From positions 1 through 15,956 of the forward strand of contig JAFYIK010000175.1 of the NCBI GenBank assembly GCA_017538685.1: a stretch of 15,956 nt of DNA. Direction: 5' to 3'. The position numbers and the translations under genes are program-made. Positions 1 to 7,889 of this stretch are shown piece by piece. Numbering within the stretch: the first letter of the stretch is position 1; every line of letters begins with the position of its first letter. Source of the DNA: Bacteroidales bacterium. Its GTDB lineage: Bacteria; Bacteroidota; Bacteroidia; Bacteroidales; UBA932. The notes under the pieces are model-generated. The model ran no database searches. It saw only the letters and a list, made by a program, of their open reading frames with translations, and was not told where the DNA came from.

Positions 1-285
1 CCGGAGAGCGCTTACGGCGACCTCATCCCGCTCTACTACAGTTCCTCTTCCCAGACCGGTCTCAAGGGCCTGACCGAAATTTTCAGGATTCTCTCCAGCG
101 AGACATCCGCCGTTATCGCCATAAGGACCCGTCTGGGCGAACTGGATGCCGCATCCATCGCCGAGATCGTCGACGGCAAATACGAGATAGTCAAGTCTAT
201 CAAGCGGGCTGTTTCAACCCTGGGCGACGAGGAGGTCAGAGACTTCGGCGATCGCGAAATTCGCGCCTTTATCGAGTCGAAATAG
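1..285 (+). CDS. C-terminal 94 residues of an unrecognised protein (5' end outside window)
   Basis: Frame 1 is open from the first base to a TAG at 283-285 and gives 94 residues. Codon use resembles the rest of the window, with GC-rich third positions, so I take it as the 3' end of a real gene. The peptide begins PESAYGDLIPLYYSSSSQTG, then appears mostly helical and charged, and ends in RAFIESK. There is no signal peptide, membrane helix or catalytic motif in the visible part. I do not recognise the family. Its last 17 bases overlap the last 17 bases of the convergent acetyltransferase gene at 269-988, so no intergenic terminator separates them. Confidence 0.6.
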   Translation, partial: PESAYGDLIPLYYSSSSQTGLKGLTEIFRILSSETSAVIAIRTRLGELDAASIAEIVDGKYEIVKSIKRAVSTLGDEEVRDFGDREIRAFIESK

Positions 286-988
286 CGACTTCTCCGAGGT
301 CCAGCACCTCGGAAAGCATCTGTTCCACAGCCGGATTGCCCTCAGCAGTCCGGCTTTTAAGTACCGAAATATAGAAGAATCTGCGCAGATGCGCCTGAAG
401 CACCTTCGCGTCCAGCGGCGACTCCGAAGGGCACACATTGAGGCTCATTCCTTCCGCCGGGGCCTTGCCGGGCGAGAGCGGGGGCTGCACATAGCGGAAG
501 CCGAGCCGGCCGAAGCCCCGGCGTGTCCACCACGCAATACGCTCCAGAGGGTCTATGCCGCTGCTGCGAAAATCTTCCTCGAGTTCGGCGGCGCTCATAA
601 GCGACGGATCGTTCTGCTCGCAGAAAAGATAGTCCGCCCTGGAGACGGCCTTCACCTCCTCCAGCAGCGCGCTGCCGACTCCCCTGCCGCGCCAAGCGGC
701 CGAAGTGAAAAGATAATTGATATGGGCGGTCGTAATTCCCAGCGCGGGCACTTCGAAGGCCGTGAAGTTCACGCCTCCGACCACTGCGCCGTCCTGCTCG
801 GCGGCCACCCAATATTCATTGAAAGCACCGCACGTCCGCACGAGCCCGGCATCCCCCACCAGGGCGAGCGACGCCCTGATACCGTCCAGATCTTCGGCTT
901 CATCTTCGTCAGTGAAGATGCCCTTATAAAGGGCGTAAAGCTCTGAGAATCCGGCGGAATCGGCGGATGTATGGATGCGGAACTGCAC
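269..988 (-). CDS. GNAT-family N-acetyltransferase, last gene of the pot operon
   Basis: This 239-residue protein has a GNAT core. Residues 57-95 look like the beta strands before the acetyl-CoA site, and residues 99-110 (WRGRGVGSALLE) hold motif A, RGRGVG, which binds the pyrophosphate of acetyl-CoA. About 90 further residues follow, longer than a minimal GNAT domain (about 150). There is no signal peptide, so it should be cytoplasmic. The start is GTG at 986-988, only 2 bases after the potD stop (991-993), which suggests translational coupling. The substrate cannot be read from sequence. Position makes a polyamine or related amine a reasonable guess, but it does not look like the shorter SpeG (about 186 residues), and an unrelated passenger enzyme is equally possible. 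The 3' end overlaps the convergent partial gene by 17 bases. Confidence 0.85.
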   Translation of the reverse strand: MQFRIHTSADSAGFSELYALYKGIFTDEDEAEDLDGIRASLALVGDAGLVRTCGAFNEYWVAAEQDGAVVGGVNFTAFEVPALGITTAHINYLFTSAAWRGRGVGSALLEEVKAVSRADYLFCEQNDPSLMSAAELEEDFRSSGIDPLERIAWWTRRGFGRLGFRYVQPPLSPGKAPAEGMSLNVCPSESPLDAKVLQAHLRRFFYISVLKSRTAEGNPAVEQMLSEVLDLGEVAISTR

Positions 989-990
989 TT

Positions 991-2289
991 TTACCTGCGC
1001 TTACGTCCGTGACGGTTCTTCTTCTTGCGGGAGCTTAGCACTATCACCACAACCACGGCGACCACGGCGAGGGCTATGATCACATATGTGACCACGTCCG
1101 CGCTGTCGCCCTTCACGCGCGACCACATCGCGAGCAGCTGCTCGGTGCGCTCGCCGCTGTCGTGCATCATTCCGCAGCGTTCCACCGTGAAGCGGTCGGG
1201 ATACATAACGGGGTTGAGCGGCACTGCGGTGGCGTCCGGGCCGAAGAAGTAGCTGGCGTCTTCAGGCTCGAACTTGTCCGCATCCGACATAGCCTCGAGG
1301 ATCTCGGGGCCGCCGATGCAGCTGACGTAGCCGATAACGTCCATATTGCGGATGGCGTTCTCAGGCTTACACATAAAGTTGATGAAGTAGCGGGCGGCCT
1401 TGATGTTCTTCGCGTACTTGGGGATCACCCAGCCGTCGAACCAGACTATGCTTCCGTCGGTGGGCACGGCATAATCGAGCGAAACGCCCACTGCCGCGGC
1501 CTCTTCCATAGCCCACTGGGCATCGCCGCTCCAGGTGACGTTGATCCACGCCTTCTCCTGGGTCATACGCTCCTTGCCGAAATCGGCCTCCCAGCCGGAG
1601 ACATTGTCCTTGAAGCCGTTCAGGAACTCCTCCACCTTCGCGATGGACTCATCCGAAGAATCGAAGCAGAGCTTGTTAAGATCCAGCTCGCCCGCATCGA
1701 TCTTGTCGCGGTTGAGGGCGATGATGAGCGAGGTGTAGATGTCGCGGAAAGCGTCCTTGACGAAGAGTTTGCCCTTCCATTTAGGGTCGGCCAGGGAGTT
1801 CCAGTCGAGGGCCTCCTCGCGGGTGACATACTTGGTGTTGTAGAGCATACCCACCGTACCCCACATATAGCCTACTGCATAGTCGTTGGCATTCTTGCCC
1901 GAACCGGCTATCTGGCTGAACTTCTCTATCATATACGGCGACACATTGCCTATATAATCCGGCGTGCTGCCGAAATCGCGGTCGATCGGAAGGAGAAGGT
2001 CCTGGCGGAGCATCCTCTCGATAATGTACTCAGAAGGGCAGACCACGTCGAAATCTTCGTGGCCCAGCTCGATCTTCGAGAGCATAATCTCGTTGATGTC
2101 GAAAAGCTGGTAAATAATCTTCACGCTCTCCCCTGTCTGCTCTTCATACCACTGTTCGAACTCGCCGATGAGGTCTTCGTCGATGTAGTCGGCCCAGTTG
2201 TACACTTTCAGGGTGTGAGCCCTGTCGTCCGCGAAAACGGAACCCGCAAGCATCATCAGGCCTGCGGCAATGCAGAGAAGTTTCTTCAT
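991..2289 (-). CDS. potD: Spermidine/putrescine-binding protein PotD with C-terminal membrane anchor
   Basis: This is the substrate-binding subunit of a polyamine ABC importer, 432 residues. Residues 1-20 form a signal peptide ending SVFA before DD (signal peptidase I type); there is no lipobox Cys. The PotD fold follows: VYNWADYID at 29-37, and polyamine-pocket aromatics and acid matching E. coli PotD at W253, W283 and D285 (in VWFDG). E. coli PotD ends shortly after the helix corresponding to LLAMWSRVKG. Here a hydrophobic helix at 399-418 and a basic tail at 421-432 (RKKKNRHGRKRR) are added, which predicts a tail anchor in the inner membrane with the domain in the periplasm. The start codon overlaps the potC stop as ATGA, and the GNAT gene follows after 2 bases. 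Whether it prefers putrescine or spermidine is not visible. Confidence 0.93.
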   Translation of the reverse strand: MKKLLCIAAGLMMLAGSVFADDRAHTLKVYNWADYIDEDLIGEFEQWYEEQTGESVKIIYQLFDINEIMLSKIELGHEDFDVVCPSEYIIERMLRQDLLLPIDRDFGSTPDYIGNVSPYMIEKFSQIAGSGKNANDYAVGYMWGTVGMLYNTKYVTREEALDWNSLADPKWKGKLFVKDAFRDIYTSLIIALNRDKIDAGELDLNKLCFDSSDESIAKVEEFLNGFKDNVSGWEADFGKERMTQEKAWINVTWSGDAQWAMEEAAAVGVSLDYAVPTDGSIVWFDGWVIPKYAKNIKAARYFINFMCKPENAIRNMDVIGYVSCIGGPEILEAMSDADKFEPEDASYFFGPDATAVPLNPVMYPDRFTVERCGMMHDSGERTEQLLAMWSRVKGDSADVVTYVIIALAVVAVVVVIVLSSRKKKNRHGRKRR

Positions 2290-3086
2290 TTCTTATCTTT
2301 TGATTTATTTGATTTCATTGTACGGAGGTTGATCACCACCAGAAGCAGCAGCACCGTCAGGAAGACCACGGTCATAAGCGGACGCAGCTCCGGCGTGAGG
2401 CCGCCCTTGCGGGCATCGGCGTAGATGAAGGTGGACAGCGTCTCGAGCCCCTGGTTACCCTTGGTAAAGAGGGTCACGGCGAAATCGTCTATCGAAAGGG
2501 TGAAGGCCAGGATAAAGCCGGAGATCATTCCCGGCTTGATCTGGGGCACTATCACCCTCCACAGCGCCTGCGAAGGGGTCGCGCCCAGGTCGAGCGCGGC
2601 TTCATAGACATTGGGGTTCATCTGCTGGAGTTTCGGCATCACGCTGAGCACCACGTAGGGCGTGCAGAACGCCACGTGCGCCAGCAGGACGGTGGTATAG
2701 CCCTGGGGTACGCCTATAGCCACGAACAGCAGGAACAGCGAGATGCCGGTGATGATGTCCGGGTTCAGCATAGGGATGTCGTTGACAAAAGTCACGGCCT
2801 GGCGCGTGCGGCCCTTCAGGTTGTGTATGCCTATCGCGGCTATCGATCCGAGGATGGTGGACAGGATAGCGGCGAGGATACCGATCGTGAGCGTGTTCTC
2901 CACCGAACGGAGCATAGCGTTGCTCACTCCGCCGGAGAAGAGGTTCTTATAGAGCTCGAGCGAGAAGCCGGTCCAGTTGCCGAGCACCTTCGCCTCCGTG
3001 AAGGAGAAGACGGCGATAATGACTATCGGGCTGTAGAGCAGCAGCAGGAGTATCCACAGGTAGGCCTGGGCGAAGAACTTTTTCAT
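2286..3086 (-). CDS. potC: Polyamine ABC transporter permease PotC
   Basis: This is an inner-membrane permease of the spermidine/putrescine importer, 266 residues (E. coli PotC is 264). It has about six hydrophobic segments, the first at residues 9-29 and the last at 236-254. The cytoplasmic EAA loop that docks on the ATPase is at 162-186 (EAALDLGATPSQALWRVIVP, then QIKPG). The N-terminal pattern and the loop sequence fit PotC better than PotB. The lysine-rich tail (SNKSKDKK) faces the cytoplasm. ATGA overlaps join it to potB upstream and potD downstream, so translation of the three is probably coupled. Confidence 0.95.
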   Translation of the reverse strand: MKKFFAQAYLWILLLLLYSPIVIIAVFSFTEAKVLGNWTGFSLELYKNLFSGGVSNAMLRSVENTLTIGILAAILSTILGSIAAIGIHNLKGRTRQAVTFVNDIPMLNPDIITGISLFLLFVAIGVPQGYTTVLLAHVAFCTPYVVLSVMPKLQQMNPNVYEAALDLGATPSQALWRVIVPQIKPGMISGFILAFTLSIDDFAVTLFTKGNQGLETLSTFIYADARKGGLTPELRPLMTVVFLTVLLLLVVINLRTMKSNKSKDKK

Positions 3087-3865
3087 ATCAGACCTCCCGT
3101 TTCATCTTCGACCTCCTTGCCGCTGTCGGAAAGAAGGGTCGTAAGTCCTATTATCACCAGCATAATCAAAGCGAGCGCCGCACCGTAGTTCCACATACCG
3201 TTGTTGATGTTCTCCTGGATGGTGGTACCGAAGAGCTTCACCTTGTTCATAGTGAGCAGTTCGGCCACGGCGAAGGTGCTGATGGTGGGCATAAACACCA
3301 TCAGGATGCCGCTCCACACGCCGGGCATCGACAGGGGCACCGTCACCTTGAGGAACACCTTTGCGGGCGAGGCTCCCAGATCCTGGGCGGCTTCCGCATA
3401 CGACCGGTCCATCTTGTTCAGGGTGTTGTAGATGGGGTAGATCATAAACGGCAGGAAGTTGTAGACCATACCGAAAATGAGCGCCCCCTCCCCCAGCGGA
3501 ATCTTCGAGAAGTCGAAAAGCGCCACGGTCGCAAGGGTACGGATGAGCATATTTATCCACATCGGGAGGATGAAGAGCATCACCGTCACGGCCGAACGGT
3601 TCAGCGACGGATTGCTCAGGATCCACGCCGCCGGGTATCCCAGCAGCAGGCAGAGGATGGTGGTTATCAGCGCTATCTCTATCGAATAGAGGAAGGTATT
3701 TAGGTCCTCCTTGGTCTGGAAGAACTTCACGAAGTTGTCCAGGGTGAAATGCCCGCTGCCGTCGCGGAAAGCGTACAGCAGCACCATCACCAGCGGGAGC
3801 ACCACGAACACCGCCATAAAGATGACGTACGGCAGGGACCAGTATGACCTTTTGAAAGTTTTCAT
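3083..3865 (-). CDS. potB: Polyamine ABC transporter permease PotB
   Basis: This is the partner permease of PotC, 260 residues (E. coli PotB is about 275). Hydrophobic segments lie near residues 11-33, 62-84, 93-115, 131-149, 182-206 and 228-246. The EAA loop is at 158-182 (EAAQDLGASPAKVFLKVTVP, then LSMPG). The N-terminus is short and basic before the first helix (MKTFKRSYW). The start ATG overlaps the last base of the potA TAA stop (TAATG arrangement), and its own stop overlaps potC by 4 bases. Order and spacing match a classical potABCD operon. Confidence 0.95.
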   Translation of the reverse strand: MKTFKRSYWSLPYVIFMAVFVVLPLVMVLLYAFRDGSGHFTLDNFVKFFQTKEDLNTFLYSIEIALITTILCLLLGYPAAWILSNPSLNRSAVTVMLFILPMWINMLIRTLATVALFDFSKIPLGEGALIFGMVYNFLPFMIYPIYNTLNKMDRSYAEAAQDLGASPAKVFLKVTVPLSMPGVWSGILMVFMPTISTFAVAELLTMNKVKLFGTTIQENINNGMWNYGAALALIMLVIIGLTTLLSDSGKEVEDETGGLI

Positions 3866-5232
3866 TACTTAATCTTCGCTCCGCCCTCGATAAAGTTGAT
3901 TCCGACAAGGTCTCCCTTGTCCCAGATATCGTTGGTGTCCACCCAGAGGAAGCCTTCGTCGGTCTTGATTGTGAGGTGGTAACGGTCGCCTTTGTAGAGC
4001 ATAAAATACACCTCGCCTGTGATGACTGCACCCTCCAGATCGTCCACCAGATCCACCTTATTGAAGGGAACTTCCACTGTCACTTCCGCGCCAGCTTCAA
4101 GTTCGTTCGCTATCGGGAACTTGCCGCCAAGGATCTCTACAGTCTCAGCGTCCAAGACTGTGCCCTGAAGCACATTTTCCGTGCGCTCCTTGTGCATAAC
4201 CTGGATGTCCTGGGGCTTGATGTACAGCATTACTTCCTCACCCACATCGTAGGCGTCGTAATCCTGGATCATCAGTTCATAGCCTTTGTCCGTGTCCACG
4301 AACATTTCGTAGTGAACTCCCTTGAAAATGCAGGACTTGATCTTGGCGGTGAACTGACATTTGTTCTCACTCTCGGTGAAATAGATGTCCTCCGGACGGA
4401 TGACGACATCCACCGGTTTATTCTCGCCGAAGCCGGTGTCCACACACTTGAAGTCGTGACCGATGAAGTTGACCTCCTTGTCGCGTATCATAGTGGCGTT
4501 GAGAATGTTGCTCTCGCCGATGAAGTCAGCCACAAAAGAGTTCACGGGCTCGTTGTAGATGTCTTTCGGGGTGCCGATCTGCTGGATCTTTCCTTCATTC
4601 ATCACTACTATCGTGTCGGAAAGGGTAAGCGCCTCTTCCTGGTCGTGGGTGACGTAGATGAAGGTGATTCCGAGCTTCTGGTGCATCTCCTTCAGCTCTA
4701 TCTGCATATCCTTACGCATCTTGAGGTCGAGCGCGCTGAGCGGCTCGTCGAGAAGCAGCACCTTGGGCCTGTTCACGAGTGCGCGGGCTATCGCGATACG
4801 CTGCTGCTGGCCGCCCGAAAGGGTGGTGACGTCCCTGTCTTCGTAGTCGGACATAGCCACCAGCTTGAGGATCTTGCGCACGCGGGTGTCGATTTCGTCC
4901 TGGGGCACCTTGGCGAGCTTGAGGCCGAAGGCGATATTGTCGTAGACGTCCAGGTGCGGGAAAAGGGCGTAGCGCTGGAAGACCGTGTTGAGCGGTCTTT
5001 TGTGCGGCGGCACTCCCGCGAGGTCCTTCCCGTCCATCAGGATCTTTCCTTCGTCAGGATTCAGGAAGCCCGCGATCATTCGGAGGAGGGTGGTCTTACC
5101 ACAGCCGGAAGGTCCCAGGAAGGTGATGAATTCGCCCTTATTAATATAAAGGTTGATGTCGTCGAGCACTTTCTTTTCGCCGAAAGACTTCGAAAGATGT
5201 TCGATGTTGATGATGTGCTTTTCGTTTGCCAT
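3865..5232 (-). CDS. potA: Polyamine ABC transporter ATPase PotA with two C-terminal beta lobes
   Basis: This is the ATP-hydrolysing subunit that powers polyamine import at the inner-membrane inner face. It is 455 residues, against 378 for E. coli PotA. The ABC domain is intact: Walker [10 protein letters not shown] at 40-48, Q-loop Q86, signature LSGGQ at 138-142, Walker B VLLLDEP at 158-164 and the switch His at 196. After the TOBE region that begins near 240 (VVIRPED at 276-282, YIKPQDI at 337-343) there is an extra lobe at about 350-455. Its closing part ([16 protein letters not shown]) resembles the first lobe ([16 protein letters not shown]), so the added length looks like a TOBE duplication. 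The gene starts 3 bases after the beta-barrel stop and overlaps potB by 1 base. Confidence 0.95.
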   Translation of the reverse strand: MANEKHIINIEHLSKSFGEKKVLDDINLYINKGEFITFLGPSGCGKTTLLRMIAGFLNPDEGKILMDGKDLAGVPPHKRPLNTVFQRYALFPHLDVYDNIAFGLKLAKVPQDEIDTRVRKILKLVAMSDYEDRDVTTLSGGQQQRIAIARALVNRPKVLLLDEPLSALDLKMRKDMQIELKEMHQKLGITFIYVTHDQEEALTLSDTIVVMNEGKIQQIGTPKDIYNEPVNSFVADFIGESNILNATMIRDKEVNFIGHDFKCVDTGFGENKPVDVVIRPEDIYFTESENKCQFTAKIKSCIFKGVHYEMFVDTDKGYELMIQDYDAYDVGEEVMLYIKPQDIQVMHKERTENVLQGTVLDAETVEILGGKFPIANELEAGAEVTVEVPFNKVDLVDDLEGAVITGEVYFMLYKGDRYHLTIKTDEGFLWVDTNDIWDKGDLVGINFIEGGAKIK

Positions 5233-5235
5233 TTC

Positions 5236-6201
5236 CTACAGGTCGAAGTGAAGGTTGCAGGTAACGCCCACGTTCACCGAGAAGCCGGGGGCGATATCAC
5301 CCATACGGTAAGCGCCGAGGGCGTGCACGCGGAGCCAGTCGAGCGGATTCCAGTGCAGTCCGAGAGCACCGCTGATATCCTCGAGTTTGCCGGCGTCGAT
5401 GCGCTCATAGGCGGCGCGGCCGAGCAGCTCGAACTCTTCGCCGAACGGCACCGTGGCCATCAGCGAGGAGGTGAAGCCGTCCAGCAGTATGAAGTTGTAG
5501 TCGCCGACTTTGTTGTTGAAATCCGCGACCAGGCGGGTGTCGCCCAGATAAGCCTGTACGCCCGCGGAAACCACTCCGGTGTGCGTTCCCGCCGCGGTGC
5601 CGATTTCGTTGTACGAAAGCATAGCGCCGAAGGCGTCTTCCTGCTCATAGCGCACCCTGGCGCCATAGGTAAGCAGGCCGTCGTCGAACGGACGTCCGTT
5701 GTAGGGGGAACTGCTGACCTTGAAATCGAGCGTCAGCCCCTCAAGCGGCAGCCACGATCCGCGCACGCCCCACTGGTAGATGGGCAGCGCGCTCCACAAT
5801 GATGTGGCCATAGGGATATGCACGTCCCAGTCGTACTCGTCCATTTCGTAGGTACCCCAGGCGAGAGCTTCCTTGCCGAGCGAGAGCTCGAAGGCGCCGG
5901 TCGAGTAGGTCAGATAAGCCCAGTCCAGCCAGTTCACGTCGTCTGCGCGAAGGGTGTTCGCGTAGAGCGCAGCCGGATCTGAAGAGAGCCAGTGATTGGA
6001 GACGCTGTAGGAAAGTTTTTCGGAAATGTTACCCTCCAGAAGGGTATAAACGGATGAGTTGCCGAGTGGGTCGCCCGTAAGGTAATCGGCCCTGGCAATA
6101 ACGGATAACTCGGCACTGGCACCACCGAGTTCGTCAGCCTCTTGTGCGATCGCAAGAGAGCAGCACAGCAACATTGCTGCGATAACGAATGGTTTTCTCA
6201 T
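5236..6201 (-). CDS. Putative acidic outer-membrane beta-barrel (porin-like), first gene of the pot operon
   Basis: I take ATG 6199-6201 as the start, giving 321 residues; a TTG two codons upstream is possible but weaker. Residues 1-19 are a signal peptide ending LAIA before QEADE. The rest is rich in alternating polar and hydrophobic stretches with many Tyr and Trp (for example WLDWAYLTY, FELSLGK), as expected of a barrel of the phosphate-selective porin type, though I cannot assign a named family. By hand count the mature protein has about 41 Asp+Glu and 16 Lys+Arg, with a dense patch YEMDEYDWD at 118-126, so a pore would favour cations. It ends HFDL, not the classical terminal Phe. It is 3 bases from potA, which suggests it passes the PotABCD substrate across the outer membrane. 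That role is inferred from context. Confidence 0.72.
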   Translation of the reverse strand: MRKPFVIAAMLLCCSLAIAQEADELGGASAELSVIARADYLTGDPLGNSSVYTLLEGNISEKLSYSVSNHWLSSDPAALYANTLRADDVNWLDWAYLTYSTGAFELSLGKEALAWGTYEMDEYDWDVHIPMATSLWSALPIYQWGVRGSWLPLEGLTLDFKVSSSPYNGRPFDDGLLTYGARVRYEQEDAFGAMLSYNEIGTAAGTHTGVVSAGVQAYLGDTRLVADFNNKVGDYNFILLDGFTSSLMATVPFGEEFELLGRAAYERIDAGKLEDISGALGLHWNPLDWLRVHALGAYRMGDIAPGFSVNVGVTCNLHFDL

Positions 6202-6246
6202 TTCCAAGTACCATAAAAAAGGTTTTGGTGAAACTTAAAGTCGCTG

Positions 6247-6280
6247 CAAAAATAGGTAAAAAAATGCGATTTATGCAAGG
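6247..6280 (-). promoter_or_regulatory. Bacteroidota-type promoter of the barrel-potABCD-GNAT operon
   Basis: On the minus strand TATTTTTG (6247-6254) matches the -7 consensus TAnnTTTG. A CCTTG at 6276-6280 lies 21 bases upstream, a plausible -33 element. A start near 6240 would leave a leader of about 40 bases before ATG 6201. It is the only candidate in the 80-base gap after pdxA, and read-through from pdxA remains possible because I see no terminator there. Confidence 0.6.
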
Positions 6281-6281
6281 G

Positions 6282-7373
6282 TTACGCAATCTGCGGGCGG
6301 TCCGGGCGCTGCGGGCGCTCTTCCTCGGCGGGCGTACGGTCCACCATACGGCCTTCCATCAGCCTTTCGTGGGCCTGCCTGCGGCGGAAAATGTCCACGG
6401 CGGTGAAGATGGCCGAGCGCATACTGACCGGGTCTGCCATATCGCGGCCGGCCATATCGTAGGCGGTTCCGTGGTCCGGCGAGGTCCTCACTACCGGCAG
6501 GCCGGCGGTGAAGTTCACGCCGTCCGAGAAGGCGATGGTCTTGAAGGGCGAAAGGCCCTGGTCGTGGTACATCGCTAGAGTGGCGTCGAACTGCTGGTAC
6601 TTCCCGAGGCCGAAGTAGCCGTCCGGGGAGAACGGGCCGAATGCCTCTATCCCCTCCTCCGTGGCTTTTTTAAGCGCGGGGATGATGATGTCCTGCTCTT
6701 CCGTGCCGAGCAGACCGCCGTCGCCGCTGTGAGGGTTAAGGCTGAGAACGCCGATAGTCGGGTTGTCGTAGCCGAAATCCTTGATGAGCGACTCCTTCAT
6801 CAGGCGGAGCTTGCTGAGGATCTTCTCTTCGGAAATCGCGGCCGGGACGTCCTTCAGGGGGATGTGACCGGTGACGACGCCCAGCTTGATGCGGTCGCTG
6901 ACCATCAGCATCGTGACATCCTTAACTCCGAAAGCATTCATCAGGTACTCGGTGTGTCCGGGGAACTGGAAGCCCTGGATGGAGACGGATTTTTTGTTGA
7001 TGGGGCCGGTAACCAGCACGTCGATCGAGCCGGCCTTGATGTCCCGGACGGCGGCGTCCAGCGCCTTGATGGCGGAATTCGCCGCCTCAGGGCCGGGGCT
7101 GCCGGGCTCGGCATACGTGCTGTCGGGCAGACAGTTCAGGATATTGATCTTCTTGGACTGCGCGTCTTTTGCGTTCGCGATATTGTTGAGAGGGAGATTC
7201 TCGATCTCGGGGATTGTCTTGAGATAGAAGCCGAAAAGCTTCGGGGAGCCGTACACCACCGGGGTGAACTGGTCGAGTATGCGCTCGTCGCTCAGGGCCT
7301 TGATGATGACTTCGTAGCCGATTCCGTTCGAATCTCCTTGTGTGATACCCACAATCAGTTTATTGTCTTTCAT
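6282..7373 (-). CDS. pdxA: 4-hydroxythreonine-4-phosphate dehydrogenase PdxA
   Basis: This NAD-dependent enzyme of pyridoxal 5'-phosphate synthesis oxidises 4-phosphohydroxy-threonine ahead of condensation by PdxJ, in the cytoplasm. It has 363 residues (E. coli 329). The N-terminal GITQGDSNGIGYE (9-21) matches the family motif GIT.GDP.GIG, with Ser in place of Pro. The three metal-binding His are at 170 (TGHIPL), 215 (NPHSGDGG) and 270 (YHDQGLSPFK). GHTEY is at 139-143 and the late SPDHGTAYD at 298-306 is intact. A hydrophilic, Arg/Pro-rich tail of about 15 residues (EEERPQRPDRPQIA) is extra and probably disordered. It starts 2 bases after the rnhA stop, so rnhA and pdxA form an operon. Confidence 0.95.
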   Translation of the reverse strand: MKDNKLIVGITQGDSNGIGYEVIIKALSDERILDQFTPVVYGSPKLFGFYLKTIPEIENLPLNNIANAKDAQSKKINILNCLPDSTYAEPGSPGPEAANSAIKALDAAVRDIKAGSIDVLVTGPINKKSVSIQGFQFPGHTEYLMNAFGVKDVTMLMVSDRIKLGVVTGHIPLKDVPAAISEEKILSKLRLMKESLIKDFGYDNPTIGVLSLNPHSGDGGLLGTEEQDIIIPALKKATEEGIEAFGPFSPDGYFGLGKYQQFDATLAMYHDQGLSPFKTIAFSDGVNFTAGLPVVRTSPDHGTAYDMAGRDMADPVSMRSAIFTAVDIFRRRQAHERLMEGRMVDRTPAEEERPQRPDRPQIA

Positions 7374-7375
7374 CT

Positions 7376-7858
7376 TTAAAATAATGTGTCGGTTTTAGTG
7401 ATTTCGTATCCTTCGTCCGCAGGGAGGCCGGGCTGACCGTAGGCCGCGACCGCAAGACGGTCGCAACGCTCGTTCTCCGGGTGCCCTGCGTGCCCCTTCA
7501 GCCAGTGGAAGCTGACTTTGTGCTTTTTGTAGAGAGGGAGGAAAGCCTGCCATAGATCCGGATTCTTCACCTTCTTCCAGCCTTTTGCGACCCAGGTTTC
7601 CAACCAGCCTTCCGTGATGGCTTTCACCACGTAAGTGCTGTCGCTGTACACCTCGACTTCGGCTGAATCCCATTTGATGGCTTCCAGGCCTTTGATGACG
7701 GCGAGAAGCTCCATTCTGTTGTTGGTGGTGAGGCGGAAGCCTCCGCTGAGCTCCTTGCGTATCTCCCCGCACTTGAGCACTATGCCGTAGCCCCCCGGGC
7801 CGGGGTTTCCGCTGGCTGCTCCGTCGGTGTAGAGATATATGGTCTGCTTCTGCTCCAT
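7376..7858 (-). CDS. rnhA: Ribonuclease HI
   Basis: This enzyme cleaves the RNA strand of RNA-DNA hybrids (R-loops, primers). From ATG 7856-7858 it has 160 residues, close to E. coli RNase HI (155). The catalytic set is complete: D12 (YTDGAASGNPGPGG), E50 (NNRMELLAV), D73 (YSDST), H126 and D133 in KGHAGHPENERCD. The basic handle (WVAKGWKKVKNPDLW, about 89-103) is present. An in-frame TTG three codons upstream (7865-7867) would put the start inside the -7 box, so I reject it. Its promoter box TATTTTTG ends 7 bases before the ATG, so the message may have almost no leader. pdxA follows after 2 bases. Confidence 0.96.
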   Translation of the reverse strand: MEQKQTIYLYTDGAASGNPGPGGYGIVLKCGEIRKELSGGFRLTTNNRMELLAVIKGLEAIKWDSAEVEVYSDSTYVVKAITEGWLETWVAKGWKKVKNPDLWQAFLPLYKKHKVSFHWLKGHAGHPENERCDRLAVAAYGQPGLPADEGYEITKTDTLF

Positions 7859-7864
7859 TATCCG

Positions 7865-7882
7865 CAAAAATAACTATTTTTG
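7865..7882. promoter_or_regulatory. Back-to-back -7 promoter boxes for rnhA (-) and rfbD (+), forming a palindrome
   Basis: The sequence CAAAAATAACTATTTTTG is an inverted repeat with arms CAAAAATA and TATTTTTG around AC. Read on the plus strand, 7875-7882 is TATTTTTG facing rfbD (ATG 7890). Read on the minus strand, 7865-7872 is TATTTTTG facing rnhA (ATG 7858). Each box lies 7 bases from its start codon. No good -33 TTG was found for either, and the -33 positions would fall near or in the opposite gene. The two promoters should compete for polymerase. Confidence 0.6.
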
Positions 7883-7889
7883 TACAATT

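Noticed and set aside
1162..2424. 420-residue plus-strand open frame
   Set aside because: Antisense to potD, which has clear family motifs; a shadow frame.
3976..5802. 608-residue plus-strand open frame
   Set aside because: It lies antisense to potA and the barrel gene, has no recognisable domain, and arises because GC-rich codons leave few stops on the other strand.
6202..6207. TTG start for the barrel gene
   Set aside because: Adds only two codons; ATG 6201 begins an ordinary signal peptide (MRKPF).
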